From an uncultured Clostridium sp. (lineage in GTDB: Bacteria > Bacillota > Clostridia > TANB77 > CAG-508): 50,841 nt of DNA. The number at the start of each line of letters is the position of its first letter. The first letter of the stretch is position 1. Both the position numbers and the translations under genes were made by a program. The stretch spans positions 1-50,841 of the forward strand of contig CAMJYG010000012.1 in assembly GCA_946409935.1 (NCBI GenBank). The letters run 5' to 3'. This document shows positions 26,744 to 35,003 of the stretch, in pieces. Below the pieces are notes generated by a model. The model saw only the letters and a list, made by a program, of their open reading frames with translations. It was not told where the DNA came from and did no database searches.

Positions 26744-28541
26744 ATGAAAAAGAAATTAAAAGGCACAAAAGGTATTACTTTAATAGCATTAGTACTAACT
26801 ATAATTGTGTTGTTGATATTAGCAGGAGTAACAATTGCAACACTAACAGGTGATAACGGTATTTTATCACAAGCACAAAATGCAAAGGATATAACAGAAT
26901 TATCAGAAGAAAAAGAAAAAATACAGCTAGAAGTAATGGCAAGTTATGAAACAGATGGAATTTTGAGTATAGAAAAATTAAAAAGTAACATAGAAAATTA
27001 TTTAAAGGAAGCAACACATGATGGTGTAAATAGTTTTCCATTAACAGTAACTTATGTCGCAACAGGGCATGCATATAGAGTAGAAAATGATGGAACAATA
27101 AGTAAAAAAGTATGGTTAAATTTAAGTGATTCTGAAATATCTCTGCAAATTATAGATGATTATAAAGAGGAAAAAGAGATAACAGCAGAATTAATTGGAA
27201 TAAACGGAACAATTTCATGGGAGCCTATTTCATCAGATGTAATAGATATAGTATTATCTGATGATAGAAAAAGCACAACAATAAGAGCAAAAGCAGCAGG
27301 TGAAGAAACAATTACGGTAGCATGTGGAAATGAAAGTAAAAATTGTCATATAACTGTTACATCAGTAACTTCTATAACAAATATAAGTGTTAGTCCAACA
27401 ACTAAAACTATTAGAGAGGGAGAGTACTTTGAAATAGAAGCAACAGTGAATGAAGATGCCACAGAAGAAATTCAATGGTCAGTAAATGAAAATAACTCAA
27501 GTAAGGTATCTTTAAGTGCAGAGACAGGAAAAAAGATAACGGTTACAGGATTAGAAGAAGGAGAAAATATAGAAATAATAGCAACAGGAGAAAATAAAAA
27601 TAAGACTGCTAAATGTACTTTAACAATAAATCCACCATTAGGATATTTTAAGCAGAATGGAACAAAAGCATATTATTATGCAAGTGCGGATGCAACAGAA
27701 GGAACAGAAATTACTACAGCTAATCTAGGAAAATATTTGGGATTGAAAGTGAATTATACACCTAAAACAAAATTTTCAGATATTGCTACATCAAGTACAT
27801 ATAGATTGTTTTTTATAGATATTGATGGAAAATATGGAGATGGAAATGGAACAATATATTTAAAAGCTGATTATGCAGGTGGCCAGATTTATATGTACCA
27901 ATTAGAGAATAAATCTGGTGCAACAGGAGATAATGTTATGAGCCAGTTTAACCCAAAGTGGAGTACAGCATTTCCTTCTGGTAATAAAGATAATGCAAAG
28001 CGAATAAAATTAATGCTAGATAAAGGATTATGGAAAGGGTATACAGATACTGGAAGTTTATCAACAGCTTCTATTGCCCAATATGCTGTTGGGGGACCAA
28101 GTTTAGAAATGTGGATAGATAGTTATAATAAATTTTTATATTATAACAAACCAGATGAAGGTTCTTATAAGGCATTTTTATGTTATATTCCATATCCATA
28201 TTCTAGTAATACACGGTCAAGGCTATCAAGTCGGAAATTTAGGCCAAACAACAACTTATAATAATAATGGAAGATGGACAGATAAAAATACAGCTGTTAC
28301 ATCTAATAATTATAATTCCTTAAGACTTAAGGATAGATGTGATATGTGGTGTAAATATGATTCGACAGATGAGTATTTCCTTGCGTCGCCTCAAAGTTAT
28401 GGTACTTATGGTGTTTTTGGAGTTAGAGATTTTAGAGGTGCGGATAACCCTAGTGGGTGTGTCAGCAATCCAATGGGACAAGCAGGTTTTTGCCCAATTA
28501 TTGCGATTAAACCTGATGTTAAAATAATGCAAAAAGAATAA
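26744..28541 (+). CDS. Prepilin-like surface protein with Ig-like domain, needs a +1 frameshift at a CGG codon
   Basis: The protein starts at ATG 26744 after GAAGGAG. Its N-terminus KGITLIALVLTIIVLLILAG is a type IV prepilin-like leader and helix, close to the two pilins at 40106 and 40618. A linker follows, then a bacterial Ig-like (Big2) domain with ISVSPTTKTIREGEYFEIE at about residues 225-310. A C-terminal domain holds YRLFFIDIDGKYGDGNG. After 490 residues the frame meets CGG (28214-28216). Unshifted, it stops 14 codons later. Skipping C28214 continues GQGYQVGNLGQTTTY and reaches YFLASPQSYGTYGVFGVR and PIIAIKPDV, the usual end of this family. The joined product is 598 residues. Mutation of a variable surface gene is the alternative. 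Confidence 0.75.
28214..28217 (+). other. CGG-T +1 frameshift site in the prepilin-like gene
   Basis: The zero-frame codons are AAT ACA CGG TCA AGG. Skipping the C gives AAT ACA GGT CAA GGC. It is the first in-frame CGG that a ribosome meets in the gene. A second CGG at 28230-28232 is in frame only if the ribosome has failed to shift. Confidence 0.7.
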
Positions 28542-28565
28542 ATGAGTGAGCAAAATTTTAGAATT

Positions 28566-28592
28566 AAAGCAAGAGCAATCTCTTGCTTTTTC
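28566..28592 (+). terminator. Intrinsic terminator after the prepilin-like gene
   Basis: Perfect 10-bp stem AAAGCAAGAG / CTCTTGCTTT with a T run. Confidence 0.9.
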
Positions 28593-28611
28593 TGCATATA
28601 TATAGTAAAAT
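28583..28611 (+). promoter_or_regulatory. Possible scpB promoter overlapping the terminator
   Basis: TTGCTT at 28583-28588 lies in the terminator arm. After a 17-base spacer comes TAAAAT at 28606-28611, about 30 bases before the start. Confidence 0.45.
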
Positions 28612-28642
28612 ATATAGCGTACATGAAAAAGGAGAGAAAAAA

Positions 28643-29338
28643 TTGAAAGGTATAATAGAAGCAATACTTTTTGCAGCTGGGAGAGAAGTTTCTAAAAAAG
28701 AACTTATGATGGCTTTAGAAATTTCAGAGGAAGAATTAGAAAAATTAATTTTAGAGATGCAAGAAGAATATAAAAATGAAAATAGAGGAATAGAATTAAT
28801 TAGGGTAAATGATAATTATCAATTGTGCACAAAAAAAGAACTATATGATTATATATATCCTATATTAGATAAAAGAAATAAACCCAATTTATCAAATGCA
28901 GCATTAGAAACTTTATCAATTATTGCATATAACAACGGAATAACAAGAGCAGAAATTGAGGCAATAAGAGGAGTATCAGCTGATGGTTGCGTGTACAAAT
29001 TGCTAGAGTACGGTTTAATAGAAGAAGCGGGAAAAACAGATTTGCCAGGTAAACCAATGTCTTATAAAACGACAGGAGAATTTTTAAAAATGTTTGGATA
29101 TACTTCATTAAACAATTTACCAGATCTTCCAAGATATAAGCTAGATGAAAATAAGCAGATAGTAATAGATGACTTAATATCAGAAGATTTCGAGTCAAAA
29201 AATTTAGAAACAGAAAATTTGGGGACAGATAATTTAGAAACGCAAAATGATGAAAAAAGCTTTGAAAACAAAGACGAAGGAAAAGCGGAGGCTCCAATGC
29301 CCGAAAGGGAAGCGGAAGAATTTGTAGAGAGTTTGTAG
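28643..29338 (+). CDS. scpB: Segregation and condensation protein B
   Basis: ScpB binds ScpA and SMC in the bacterial condensin that organises and segregates chromosomes. The 231 residues start at TTG 28643 after AAAGGAGAG, beginning LKGIIEAILFAAGREVSKK. They contain the two winged-helix domains typical of ScpB; the second includes ALETLSIIAYNNGITRAEIEAIRG, cited here as TLSIIAYNNGITRAEIE. A Glu/Asn-rich repetitive tail from about residue 180 (SKNLETENLGTDNLETQN) is unusual. scpA is not adjacent, although the two are often neighbours. Repeat A copy 4 begins at the last base of the stop codon. Confidence 0.92.
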   Translation: MKGIIEAILFAAGREVSKKELMMALEISEEELEKLILEMQEEYKNENRGIELIRVNDNYQLCTKKELYDYIYPILDKRNKPNLSNAALETLSIIAYNNGITRAEIEAIRGVSADGCVYKLLEYGLIEEAGKTDLPGKPMSYKTTGEFLKMFGYTSLNNLPDLPRYKLDENKQIVIDDLISEDFESKNLETENLGTDNLETQNDEKSFENKDEGKAEAPMPEREAEEFVESL

Positions 29339-29410
29339 TTACTTGTCAGCCATATGCAATTGGAAGTCACGTTAAGCAGGACAACGAAATATTTAAGACT
29401 GACAAGTAAC
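29338..29410. repeat. Repeat family A, copy 4 (73 bp, no central arm)
   Basis: Ends GTTACTTGTCAGCC and GACTGACAAGTAAC with the AAGTCACGTTAAGCAGGAC core. The inner stem of the 200-bp copies is missing exactly. It lies between scpB and proS. Confidence 0.85.
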
Positions 29411-29464
29411 GGCTTAAAAAATATAAAGATATGTCAAATAAAAGCGAGAAAGGAAAAATTAGAT

Positions 29465-30904
29465 ATGAGTAAAGATAAAGAATTTGTAAAAGATATAACA
29501 AACATAGATGAAAATTTTCCACAATGGTACACAGACATTGTGTTAAAATCAGAATTAGCTGATTACACGTCAGTTAAAGGATTTATTTCAATAAGACCAT
29601 ATGGTTATGCAATATGGGAAAATATACAAGATTATGCAGACAAAAAATTTAAAGAGCATGGAGTAAAAAATGTATCTATGCCAGTACTTATACCAGAAAG
29701 TTTATTAAATAAAGAAAAGGCTCATGTAGAAGGCTTTGCTCCAGAAGTAGCTTGGGTTACAATTGGAGGTGGAGAACAACTAGAAGAAAGAATGTGCATA
29801 AGACCAACATCAGAAACTATTTTTTCAACCATGTATTCTAAATGGCTAAGCTCATGGAGAGATTTACCATTTTTATATAATCAATGGTGTAATGTGTTAA
29901 GATGGGAAAAAGAAACTAGACCTTTTTTACGTTCTAGGGAATTTTTATGGCAAGAAGGACATACAATTCACGAAACAGCTGAAGAAGCTAAGAAATTTAC
30001 TTTAGATATGTTAGAAGTTTATGCAGATGTTGTTGAAAACTTATTAGCAATACCAGTATTAAAAGGACAAAAAACTAAAAAGGAACAATTTGCAGGAGCC
30101 GAAAGTACATATACAATAGAAACATTGATGCATGATGGAAGAGCATTGCAAGGTGGAACATCACATTATTTTGGTCAAAATTTTACAAAGGCATTTGATG
30201 TAAAATTCCAAAATAGGCAAGGAGAGCAAGAATATGCATACCAAACATCTTGGGGAATTAGTACTAGATTAATAGGTGCTGTTATTATGGCTCATGGAGA
30301 TAATAGAGGTTTAAAATTACCACCATATGTTGCACCAATTCAGGCAGTTATAATACCAATTGCACAAGAAAAAGGAAATGTTTTAGAAGTTGCAGAACAA
30401 ATAAAAGAAAAATTAGAAAAAAATATTAGAATAAAATTAGATGACAGAGATAATTACTCTGTAGGATATAAATTCAATGATTGGGAAATGAGAGGAGTAC
30501 CAGTTAGAATAGAAATAGGTCCAAAAGATATCGAAAGAGGAGAAGTTATTGTAACAAGAAGAGATACATTTGAAAAAATGCCAGTTAAAATAGAAGAATT
30601 AGAAGAAAAAGTAAAAGAACTAATGGATAATATACAACAATCTATGTATAATGCTTGTAAAAAAAGGATGGAAGAAAAAACAACTATTGCATTAAATATG
30701 GATGAATTGAAAAAGAACTTAGACGAAAATCAAGGATTTGTAAAAACAATGTGGTGCGGTTCACAAGAATGTGAAGATAAAGTAAAAGAAGTAACAGGTG
30801 CACCATCAAGATGTATGCCTTTTAAACAAGAACATTTGTCAGATACATGTGTATGTTGTGGTAAAAAAGCAGACAAAATGGTAGTATGGGGAAGACAATA
30901 CTAA
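29465..30904 (+). CDS. proS: Prolyl-tRNA synthetase, archaeal/eukaryotic-type short form
   Basis: The enzyme charges tRNA-Pro. The 479 residues and the order of motifs match the type without the bacterial editing insertion. Class II motif 2 is around [21 protein letters not shown] (cited as [16 protein letters not shown]), and the motif 3 region is in [19 protein letters not shown]. The C-terminus ends [18 protein letters not shown], with an upstream CGSQECEDK supplying the other zinc ligands. ATG 29465 is the start, after GAGAAAGGA. There is no T-box leader in the short upstream gap. Confidence 0.96.
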   Translation: MSKDKEFVKDITNIDENFPQWYTDIVLKSELADYTSVKGFISIRPYGYAIWENIQDYADKKFKEHGVKNVSMPVLIPESLLNKEKAHVEGFAPEVAWVTIGGGEQLEERMCIRPTSETIFSTMYSKWLSSWRDLPFLYNQWCNVLRWEKETRPFLRSREFLWQEGHTIHETAEEAKKFTLDMLEVYADVVENLLAIPVLKGQKTKKEQFAGAESTYTIETLMHDGRALQGGTSHYFGQNFTKAFDVKFQNRQGEQEYAYQTSWGISTRLIGAVIMAHGDNRGLKLPPYVAPIQAVIIPIAQEKGNVLEVAEQIKEKLEKNIRIKLDDRDNYSVGYKFNDWEMRGVPVRIEIGPKDIERGEVIVTRRDTFEKMPVKIEELEEKVKELMDNIQQSMYNACKKRMEEKTTIALNMDELKKNLDENQGFVKTMWCGSQECEDKVKEVTGAPSRCMPFKQEHLSDTCVCCGKKADKMVVWGRQY

Positions 30905-30921
30905 AAAAAATGCAAAAATGC

Positions 30922-30951
30922 TTGACAAATATGAAAAAATTATAGTATAAT
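30922..30951 (+). promoter_or_regulatory. Sigma-A promoter of the infC-rpmI-rplT operon
   Basis: TTGACA at 30922-30927, an 18-base spacer and TATAAT at 30946-30951. Confidence 0.85.
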
Positions 30952-30956
30952 AATAC

Positions 30957-31088
30957 TCGTTACAAGAAGAAGTCAAAACTTCTCACCTTATCTAAAAAGA
31001 AAAAGGTTAGAAATTAAATAAACTCAAGCATTTTTGCTATGTTTTATTTTTATGATTGACTTGTAACAAAAGTCAATTTTTTATTTTT
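30957..31088 (+). promoter_or_regulatory. L20-type autoregulatory leader with terminator
   Basis: The leader ends in a terminator, TTGACTT / AAGTCAA plus T run (31055-31084), just before infC. GTTACAAG at 30959-30966 is complementary to CTTGTAAC at 31060-31067, inside the terminator, so a long-range pairing can compete with it. Position and plan match the Firmicutes L20 leader, where ribosomal protein L20 promotes termination. The match to that family is inferred from context, not from a covariance search. Confidence 0.65.
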
Positions 31089-31104
31089 ATTGGAGGTGTT
31101 TTTT

Positions 31105-31611
31105 ATAAAACAAGAATTACCAATTAACAGACAAATAAGAGCAAAAGAAGTTCAATTAATAGGTGAAAACGGAGAAAAACTAGGTGTGGTTGCTCTAGAA
31201 GAAGCTTTAGAAAAAGCAGAAGAAAAAAACCTAGATTTAGTAGTAGTAGCGCCAAATTCTAATCCATTAGTTTGTAAAATAATGAACTATGGAAAATATA
31301 AATTTGAACAAGCTAAAAAAGAAAAAGAAGCAAAAAAGAAGCAAAAAGTTCTTGAAGTAAAAGAACTTAGAGTTACTCCTAATATTGAAGAACATGATTT
31401 TGGTTTTAAATCTAAAAATGCTAGAAAGTTTATTGAAGATGGAAATAAAGTAAAAATAACAGTTAGATTTAGAGGAAGAGAAGTTAATAATTCAAAATCT
31501 GGAGAAATTGTGCTTAATAAATTCATAGAAGAATTAGCAGATATTGCAATTGTTGAAAAACAACCTAAATTAGAAGGTAAAAATATGTTTACTATTTTAG
31601 CTAAAAAATAA
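31105..31611 (+). CDS. infC: Translation initiation factor IF-3, starting at AUA
   Basis: IF-3 binds the 30S subunit and enforces correct start-codon choice. The 168 residues cover both domains: INRQIRAKEVQLIGENGEKLG, cited as INRQIRAKEVQLI, and the C-terminal VKITVRFRGREV. The strong GGAGG at 31092-31096 is placed eight bases before ATA 31105, where the family's N-terminus begins. A TTG at 31090 would start inside the ribosome-binding site. A non-standard start codon is the known device of infC autoregulation (AUU in Escherichia coli); AUA here would serve the same purpose. Confidence 0.93.
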   Translation: MKQELPINRQIRAKEVQLIGENGEKLGVVALEEALEKAEEKNLDLVVVAPNSNPLVCKIMNYGKYKFEQAKKEKEAKKKQKVLEVKELRVTPNIEEHDFGFKSKNARKFIEDGNKVKITVRFRGREVNNSKSGEIVLNKFIEELADIAIVEKQPKLEGKNMFTILAKK

Positions 31612-31648
31612 AATATATAACTAAATAAACGAAAGGAGTTTTATTATT

Positions 31649-31852
31649 ATGGCAAAATTAAAAACAAATAAAGCTGCAAAGAAAAGATATTCTATAACAG
31701 CTACAGGAAAAGTAAAAAGAACAAAATCAAACAGAAGACACTTATTAGCAAATAAAACAAAAAGACAAAAGAAATCAGGAAAAGTTCAAGATGCTTATGC
31801 AAGCAAAACTTGTGAAAATACAATTAAAAAATTATTACCATATGGTAACTAA
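31649..31852 (+). CDS. rpmI: Ribosomal protein bL35
   Basis: The 67 residues open MAKLKTNKAAKKRYSITATG and continue with a highly basic sequence, the usual length and composition of bL35, a large-subunit protein. The start follows GAAAGGAG. It sits between infC and rplT in the conserved operon order. Confidence 0.97.
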   Translation: MAKLKTNKAAKKRYSITATGKVKRTKSNRRHLLANKTKRQKKSGKVQDAYASKTCENTIKKLLPYGN

Positions 31853-31887
31853 ATCGAATAATTAGAAAAAGGGAAGGTGAATAATAA

Positions 31888-32238
31888 ATGGCAAGAGTAA
31901 AAACAGCAAGAACAACAAGAGCAAGACATAAAAAAATATTAAAACAAGCTAAGGGATATTTTGGAGCAAAACATTATAGATTCAGAAATGCTAATCAAGC
32001 AGTATTAAAATCACTATCATATGCATATGTAGGTAGAAAAGATAAGAAAAGTAATTTTAGAAAATTATGGATAGCAAGAATTAATGCAGCAGCTAGAATG
32101 AATGGAACTACATACAGCAAAATGATAGCTGGATTAAAGAAAGCTAATGTAACAATAAACAGAAAAATGTTAGCTGAAATAGCTGTAACAGATCCAAAAG
32201 CATTTACAGAAATAGCTGATATAGCAAAAAATGCATAG
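31888..32238 (+). CDS. rplT: Ribosomal protein bL20
   Basis: bL20 is needed early in 50S assembly and represses its own operon through the leader. The 116 residues start [19 protein letters not shown]. They continue with [13 protein letters not shown] and a helical C-terminal domain containing [16 protein letters not shown], typical of the family. An intrinsic terminator follows at 32249. Confidence 0.98.
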   Translation: MARVKTARTTRARHKKILKQAKGYFGAKHYRFRNANQAVLKSLSYAYVGRKDKKSNFRKLWIARINAAARMNGTTYSKMIAGLKKANVTINRKMLAEIAVTDPKAFTEIADIAKNA

Positions 32239-32248
32239 GTATTAAAAA

Positions 32249-32278
32249 AGAATAGTACATAATAACTATTCTTTTTTT
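32249..32278 (+). terminator. Terminator of the rplT operon
   Basis: Arms AGAATAGT and ACTATTCT followed by seven T. A further hairpin with arms AAGTGACATGATTAAA and TTTAATCATGTCACTT lies at 32311-32346. Confidence 0.88.
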
Positions 32279-32350
32279 GGTACCTATGTTAGGTAATTAT
32301 AACCAAAAAGTGACATGATTAAAAGATTATTTAATCATGTCACTTATTTT

Positions 32351-32552
32351 TATATAATAGGAAAGTCATCCTTTCCTATTATATAAAAATGGCTTCGCCC
32401 TAAGCGTTGCACAGAATTTTTTCTTACGAAAAAATTCACACGGAACAAATTTACGGAAAGCTTAACTATTTACAATTTGTTGCTAATTAGAATTTATAGT
32501 TTAAAATAGCATACTACAAGTTTATTGGCTTTCCGATTTGTTCCTATATAAA
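32351..32552. repeat. Repeat family E, copy 2
   Basis: A hairpin ATATAATAGGAAAG / CTTTCCTATTATAT is followed by AAAATGGCTTCGCCCTAAGC, GTTGCACAGA and, after an internal hairpin, CCGATTTGTTCC. It has the same order as copies at 2962-3104 and 50492-50590. Confidence 0.7.
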
Positions 32553-32563
32553 AAAATCATATT

Positions 32564-32728
32564 CTATACTAAAATATTTGCTACAGTTAAAAATAATGCA
32601 TATAATAATGTTTTCCAAGACATACGAAGTGTAGTTCTTGTTGCTTTTTTTATAACTGTTAATCTATGTTCTTTTCTAACTGTTAAAGCTAAACAGTTTG
32701 TAACTGGTGTATATTCATGTGTATTCAT
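32564..32728 (-). CDS. 54-residue single-span membrane peptide, unrecognised
   Basis: The ORF starts at ATG 32728 and stops at 32564. It is preceded by AAGGAG nine bases upstream and by a very good promoter at 32800-32828. The product begins MNTHEYTPVTNCLALTVRKE and has a basic middle (KKATRTTLRM). It ends with one hydrophobic segment (TLLYALFLTVANILV). I recognise no family. The strong expression signals for such a short basic, C-terminally anchored peptide are notable. It may be a small regulatory or toxin-like membrane peptide, but no partner RNA is apparent. Confidence 0.6.
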   Translation of the reverse strand: MNTHEYTPVTNCLALTVRKEHRLTVIKKATRTTLRMSWKTLLYALFLTVANILV

Positions 32729-32799
32729 ATGTACCATCTCCTTGTTCTTGCGTAAATTAAAATCTTAACTTCTGTGTAAAATTTTGTACTTATAAATTA

Positions 32800-32828
32800 A
32801 TTATACGATAAAAAAAAACATTTGTCAA
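32800..32828 (-). promoter_or_regulatory. Strong sigma-A promoter for the 54-residue ORF
   Basis: On the minus strand TTGACA (32828-32823), a 17-base spacer and TATAAT (32805-32800), both perfect consensus. Confidence 0.8.
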
Positions 32829-32924
32829 CAAAAATGTAATATTTTTGTAACATTTTTGTAACAAATGTAAATAAAAAGTAATAAAAAACAAATTTTTTAC
32901 AAATTTACTGTTGTCTTAACTAAA

Positions 32925-32966
32925 AACAATAAAGAAATTACCATTTATGGCAATTTCTTTATTGTT
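32925..32966. terminator. Terminator overlapping the spoVAE stop codon
   Basis: Arms AACAATAAAGAAATT and AATTTCTTTATTGTT around a short loop. It can serve the spoVA operon. Confidence 0.8.
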
Positions 32967-33351
32967 TTTTCATTTTAGGTTTAGAAATTAAAGAAGCAAT
33001 ATATCCAAAAAATACAGCAGCTGCAATACCTCCTGAAGCAGCTTTTACACCGCCTGTAAAAGCACCAATTAATCCAGATTCCTTAACAGCTTCTATTGCA
33101 CCTTTTGCTAAATTATATCCAAAACCAGTTAAAGGAACAGTAGCACCAGCACCGGCAAAATCAACCAAATGCTGATATAATCCAAGACCACCAAGGACAC
33201 ATCCTGTAGTTACAAAGGAAACTAATATCCTAGCAGGAGTCAGTTTAGTTTTATCAATTAAAATTTGACCAATAATACAGATAATGCCTCCAGTCACAAA
33301 ACACCTAAGTAACATCATCCAATCAAAAACATTAGACCAATTTATATCCAT
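32959..33351 (-). CDS. spoVAE: Stage V sporulation protein AE (SpoVAEb type)
   Basis: This is a membrane protein of the SpoVA channel that imports Ca-dipicolinic acid into the spore and releases it at germination. The 130 residues have four hydrophobic stretches and the motif GAGATVPLTGFGYNLAKGA at about residue 70, typical of SpoVAC/SpoVAE. The start follows GGAAAGGATTG. It is the last gene of spoVAC-AD-AE. No spoVAA or spoVAB is present, as in other Clostridia. Confidence 0.93.
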   Translation of the reverse strand: MDINWSNVFDWMMLLRCFVTGGIICIIGQILIDKTKLTPARILVSFVTTGCVLGGLGLYQHLVDFAGAGATVPLTGFGYNLAKGAIEAVKESGLIGAFTGGVKAASGGIAAAVFFGYIASLISKPKMKKQ

Positions 33352-33388
33352 AAAAAATCAATCCTTTCCAAAAAGTTTGCCATGGCAA

Positions 33389-34390
33389 TTAAATTTCAAT
33401 ACTTATTGCATGTGCAATACCTGGAATTGATTCACCTTGTTGAGAACTTGTAGAGTTCATCAGAGCACCTGTTGCAATTAGTAAAATTCTTTTTAATTTC
33501 TTTTGTTTTAATTGTTTGAAAAAGTAACCAGAAAATACTGTACCACAGCATGCACAACCACTACCACCACTATGTGTATCTTGAGAATTTTTGTCAAAAA
33601 TAAGAACACCACAATCATTATAATTAGATTTTATATTATAGCCTTTAGATTTAGCAATATCAATAGATATTTCTTTTCCTATATGACCTAAGTCGCCGCT
33701 AATAATTGCATCATAATAGCTTGGATTTCTGCCTGTATCTTGAAAATGGGTGAGCATAGTATCTACAAAAGCAGGTGCCATAGCAGCTCCCATGTTATTT
33801 GCATCTTTGATTCCCATATCAACTATTTTACCAGTGGTTATATGAGTAATATATGGGCCTTCACCATTTTTAGTAATAATTGCTGCACCGGCTCCAGTTA
33901 CTGTCCATTGGCTTGTAGGTGGCCTTTGATTACCTAGCTCAAGAGGAAATCTAAATTGTTTTTCTGCACTACAAAAGTGGCTAGAAGTAGCACATAATAC
34001 ATTTTTTGCAAATGCTTCGGTACATATTGCACCTAAGGATAAAGATTCAACAAATGTAGAACATGCACCAAAAACACCATAAAATGGAATATTTAATTCT
34101 CTTAGACCGAAGCTGGATGAAATACATTGATTTAATAAATCACCAGCAAACATACAGTCAATTTGTGTAGATGAAATACCGGACTTTGAAATAACTGTAT
34201 TAACAGTTTCCTTTATAATTTTACTTTCAGCTTTCTCCCAGGTTTTTTCACCCCAAAGTTCTTCTTCAAGAGTTTGGTCAAAATATTTAGCAAGAGGACC
34301 ATCAGACTCTTTAGGACCTACTATAGAAGCACATTCTAGAATAGTAGGTGGATTATTAAATTTTATAGTTTGAGAACCAAGTTTTTCCAA
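33389..34390 (-). CDS. spoVAD: Stage V sporulation protein AD
   Basis: SpoVAD is a thiolase-fold protein that binds dipicolinic acid on the inner spore membrane. The 333 residues contain CASIVGPKESDGPLAKYFD near the start, the thiolase-like GVFGACSTFVESLSLGA and the C-terminal GGSGCACCGTVFSGYF, each within one short motif. I choose TTG 34390, which follows TTAGGAGATG and begins MEKLGSQTIKF. A longer frame from 34435 would be encoded by repeat D. The gene overlaps no other. Confidence 0.93.
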   Translation of the reverse strand: MEKLGSQTIKFNNPPTILECASIVGPKESDGPLAKYFDQTLEEELWGEKTWEKAESKIIKETVNTVISKSGISSTQIDCMFAGDLLNQCISSSFGLRELNIPFYGVFGACSTFVESLSLGAICTEAFAKNVLCATSSHFCSAEKQFRFPLELGNQRPPTSQWTVTGAGAAIITKNGEGPYITHITTGKIVDMGIKDANNMGAAMAPAFVDTMLTHFQDTGRNPSYYDAIISGDLGHIGKEISIDIAKSKGYNIKSNYNDCGVLIFDKNSQDTHSGGSGCACCGTVFSGYFFKQLKQKKLKRILLIATGALMNSTSSQQGESIPGIAHAISIEI

Positions 34391-34407
34391 AAAATCATCT
34401 CCTAAAA

Positions 34408-34457
34408 ATTGCCATAGGGACGCCCCTTTTGGCAATAAATTGCCAAGGTGACACCCA
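34408..34457 (-). repeat. Repeat family D, copy 2, directly upstream of the spoVAD RBS
   Basis: On the minus strand it reads GTGTCACC, TTGGCAATTTATTGCCAA and GGGGCGTCCCTATGGCAAT, ending against the TTAGGAG ribosome-binding site of spoVAD. It lies between spoVAC and spoVAD. Confidence 0.8.
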
Positions 34458-34482
34458 TAGACAGTATGTTTAAAATAAATAT

Positions 34483-34947
34483 TTATACTAAAGTCATGTT
34501 TTGAGTATTAAATATTAGATATATAATACCAACTAAAATAGAAGCAGAAATTCCAAATACAAGAACAGGTCCTGCAACTGTAAACATTTTGCTACCAACT
34601 CCCATAACATATCCTTCAGATTTATACTCCATAGATGGAGATACAATTGAATTTGCAAATCCTGTAATTGGAACTAAAGAACCTGCACCAGCAAATTTAC
34701 CTATTTTATTAAACAAATTTAAACCTGTTAAAAATGCTGAAATGCCAATTAATAAAATGGAAACAATTGTACCAGAAGTTTGTGTATCAAAACCTCTTTC
34801 TTTACATATATTAAGAATAATTTGACCAATTGTACAAATAAGACCACCAACCCAGAAAGCATTAAAACAATTCTTTAGAATAGGTGAATTCGGCGATTTT
34901 TGATCAACATATTCTTGGTAAGTTTTTTTAGATTCAATTGGATTCAT
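34483..34947 (-). CDS. spoVAC: Stage V sporulation protein AC
   Basis: SpoVAC is the mechanosensitive membrane component of the SpoVA channel. The 154 residues have a polar start (MNPIESKKTYQEYVDQKSP) and four to five hydrophobic segments. FAGAGSLVPITGFANSIVSP at about residue 90 is parallel to the related motif in SpoVAE. ATG 34947 is used because it follows GAAAGGAATG at the usual distance. Confidence 0.93.
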   Translation of the reverse strand: MNPIESKKTYQEYVDQKSPNSPILKNCFNAFWVGGLICTIGQIILNICKERGFDTQTSGTIVSILLIGISAFLTGLNLFNKIGKFAGAGSLVPITGFANSIVSPSMEYKSEGYVMGVGSKMFTVAGPVLVFGISASILVGIIYLIFNTQNMTLV

Positions 34948-35003
34948 AAAAAATATCATTCCTTTCTTTGTTAAAATTCTGATTTTTTCAACTAATAAAT
35001 ATA

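Noticed and set aside
1643..28541. CGG reassigned to another single amino acid
   Set aside because: Reading CGG as any one residue does not restore the frame. A one-base shift is needed at each site.
1643..28541. prfB-like programmed frameshifting
   Set aside because: There is no Shine-Dalgarno-like stimulator at the right distance and no shared slippery codon. Only the CGG is common to the sites.
1643..28541. Sequencing or assembly errors as the cause of the breaks
   Set aside because: None of the breaks is in a homopolymer, and no other gene is broken. It cannot be fully excluded without reads.
29411..29464. T-box leader before proS
   Set aside because: The gap is too short and lacks the T-box sequence.
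32538..32768. Open frame of 76 codons on the plus strand
   Set aside because: It is antisense to the 54-residue ORF, which has the better promoter and ribosome-binding site.
34391..34435. Longer spoVAD start at TTG 34435
   Set aside because: These codons lie in repeat D. TTG 34390 has a properly spaced GGAG and matches the family N-terminus.
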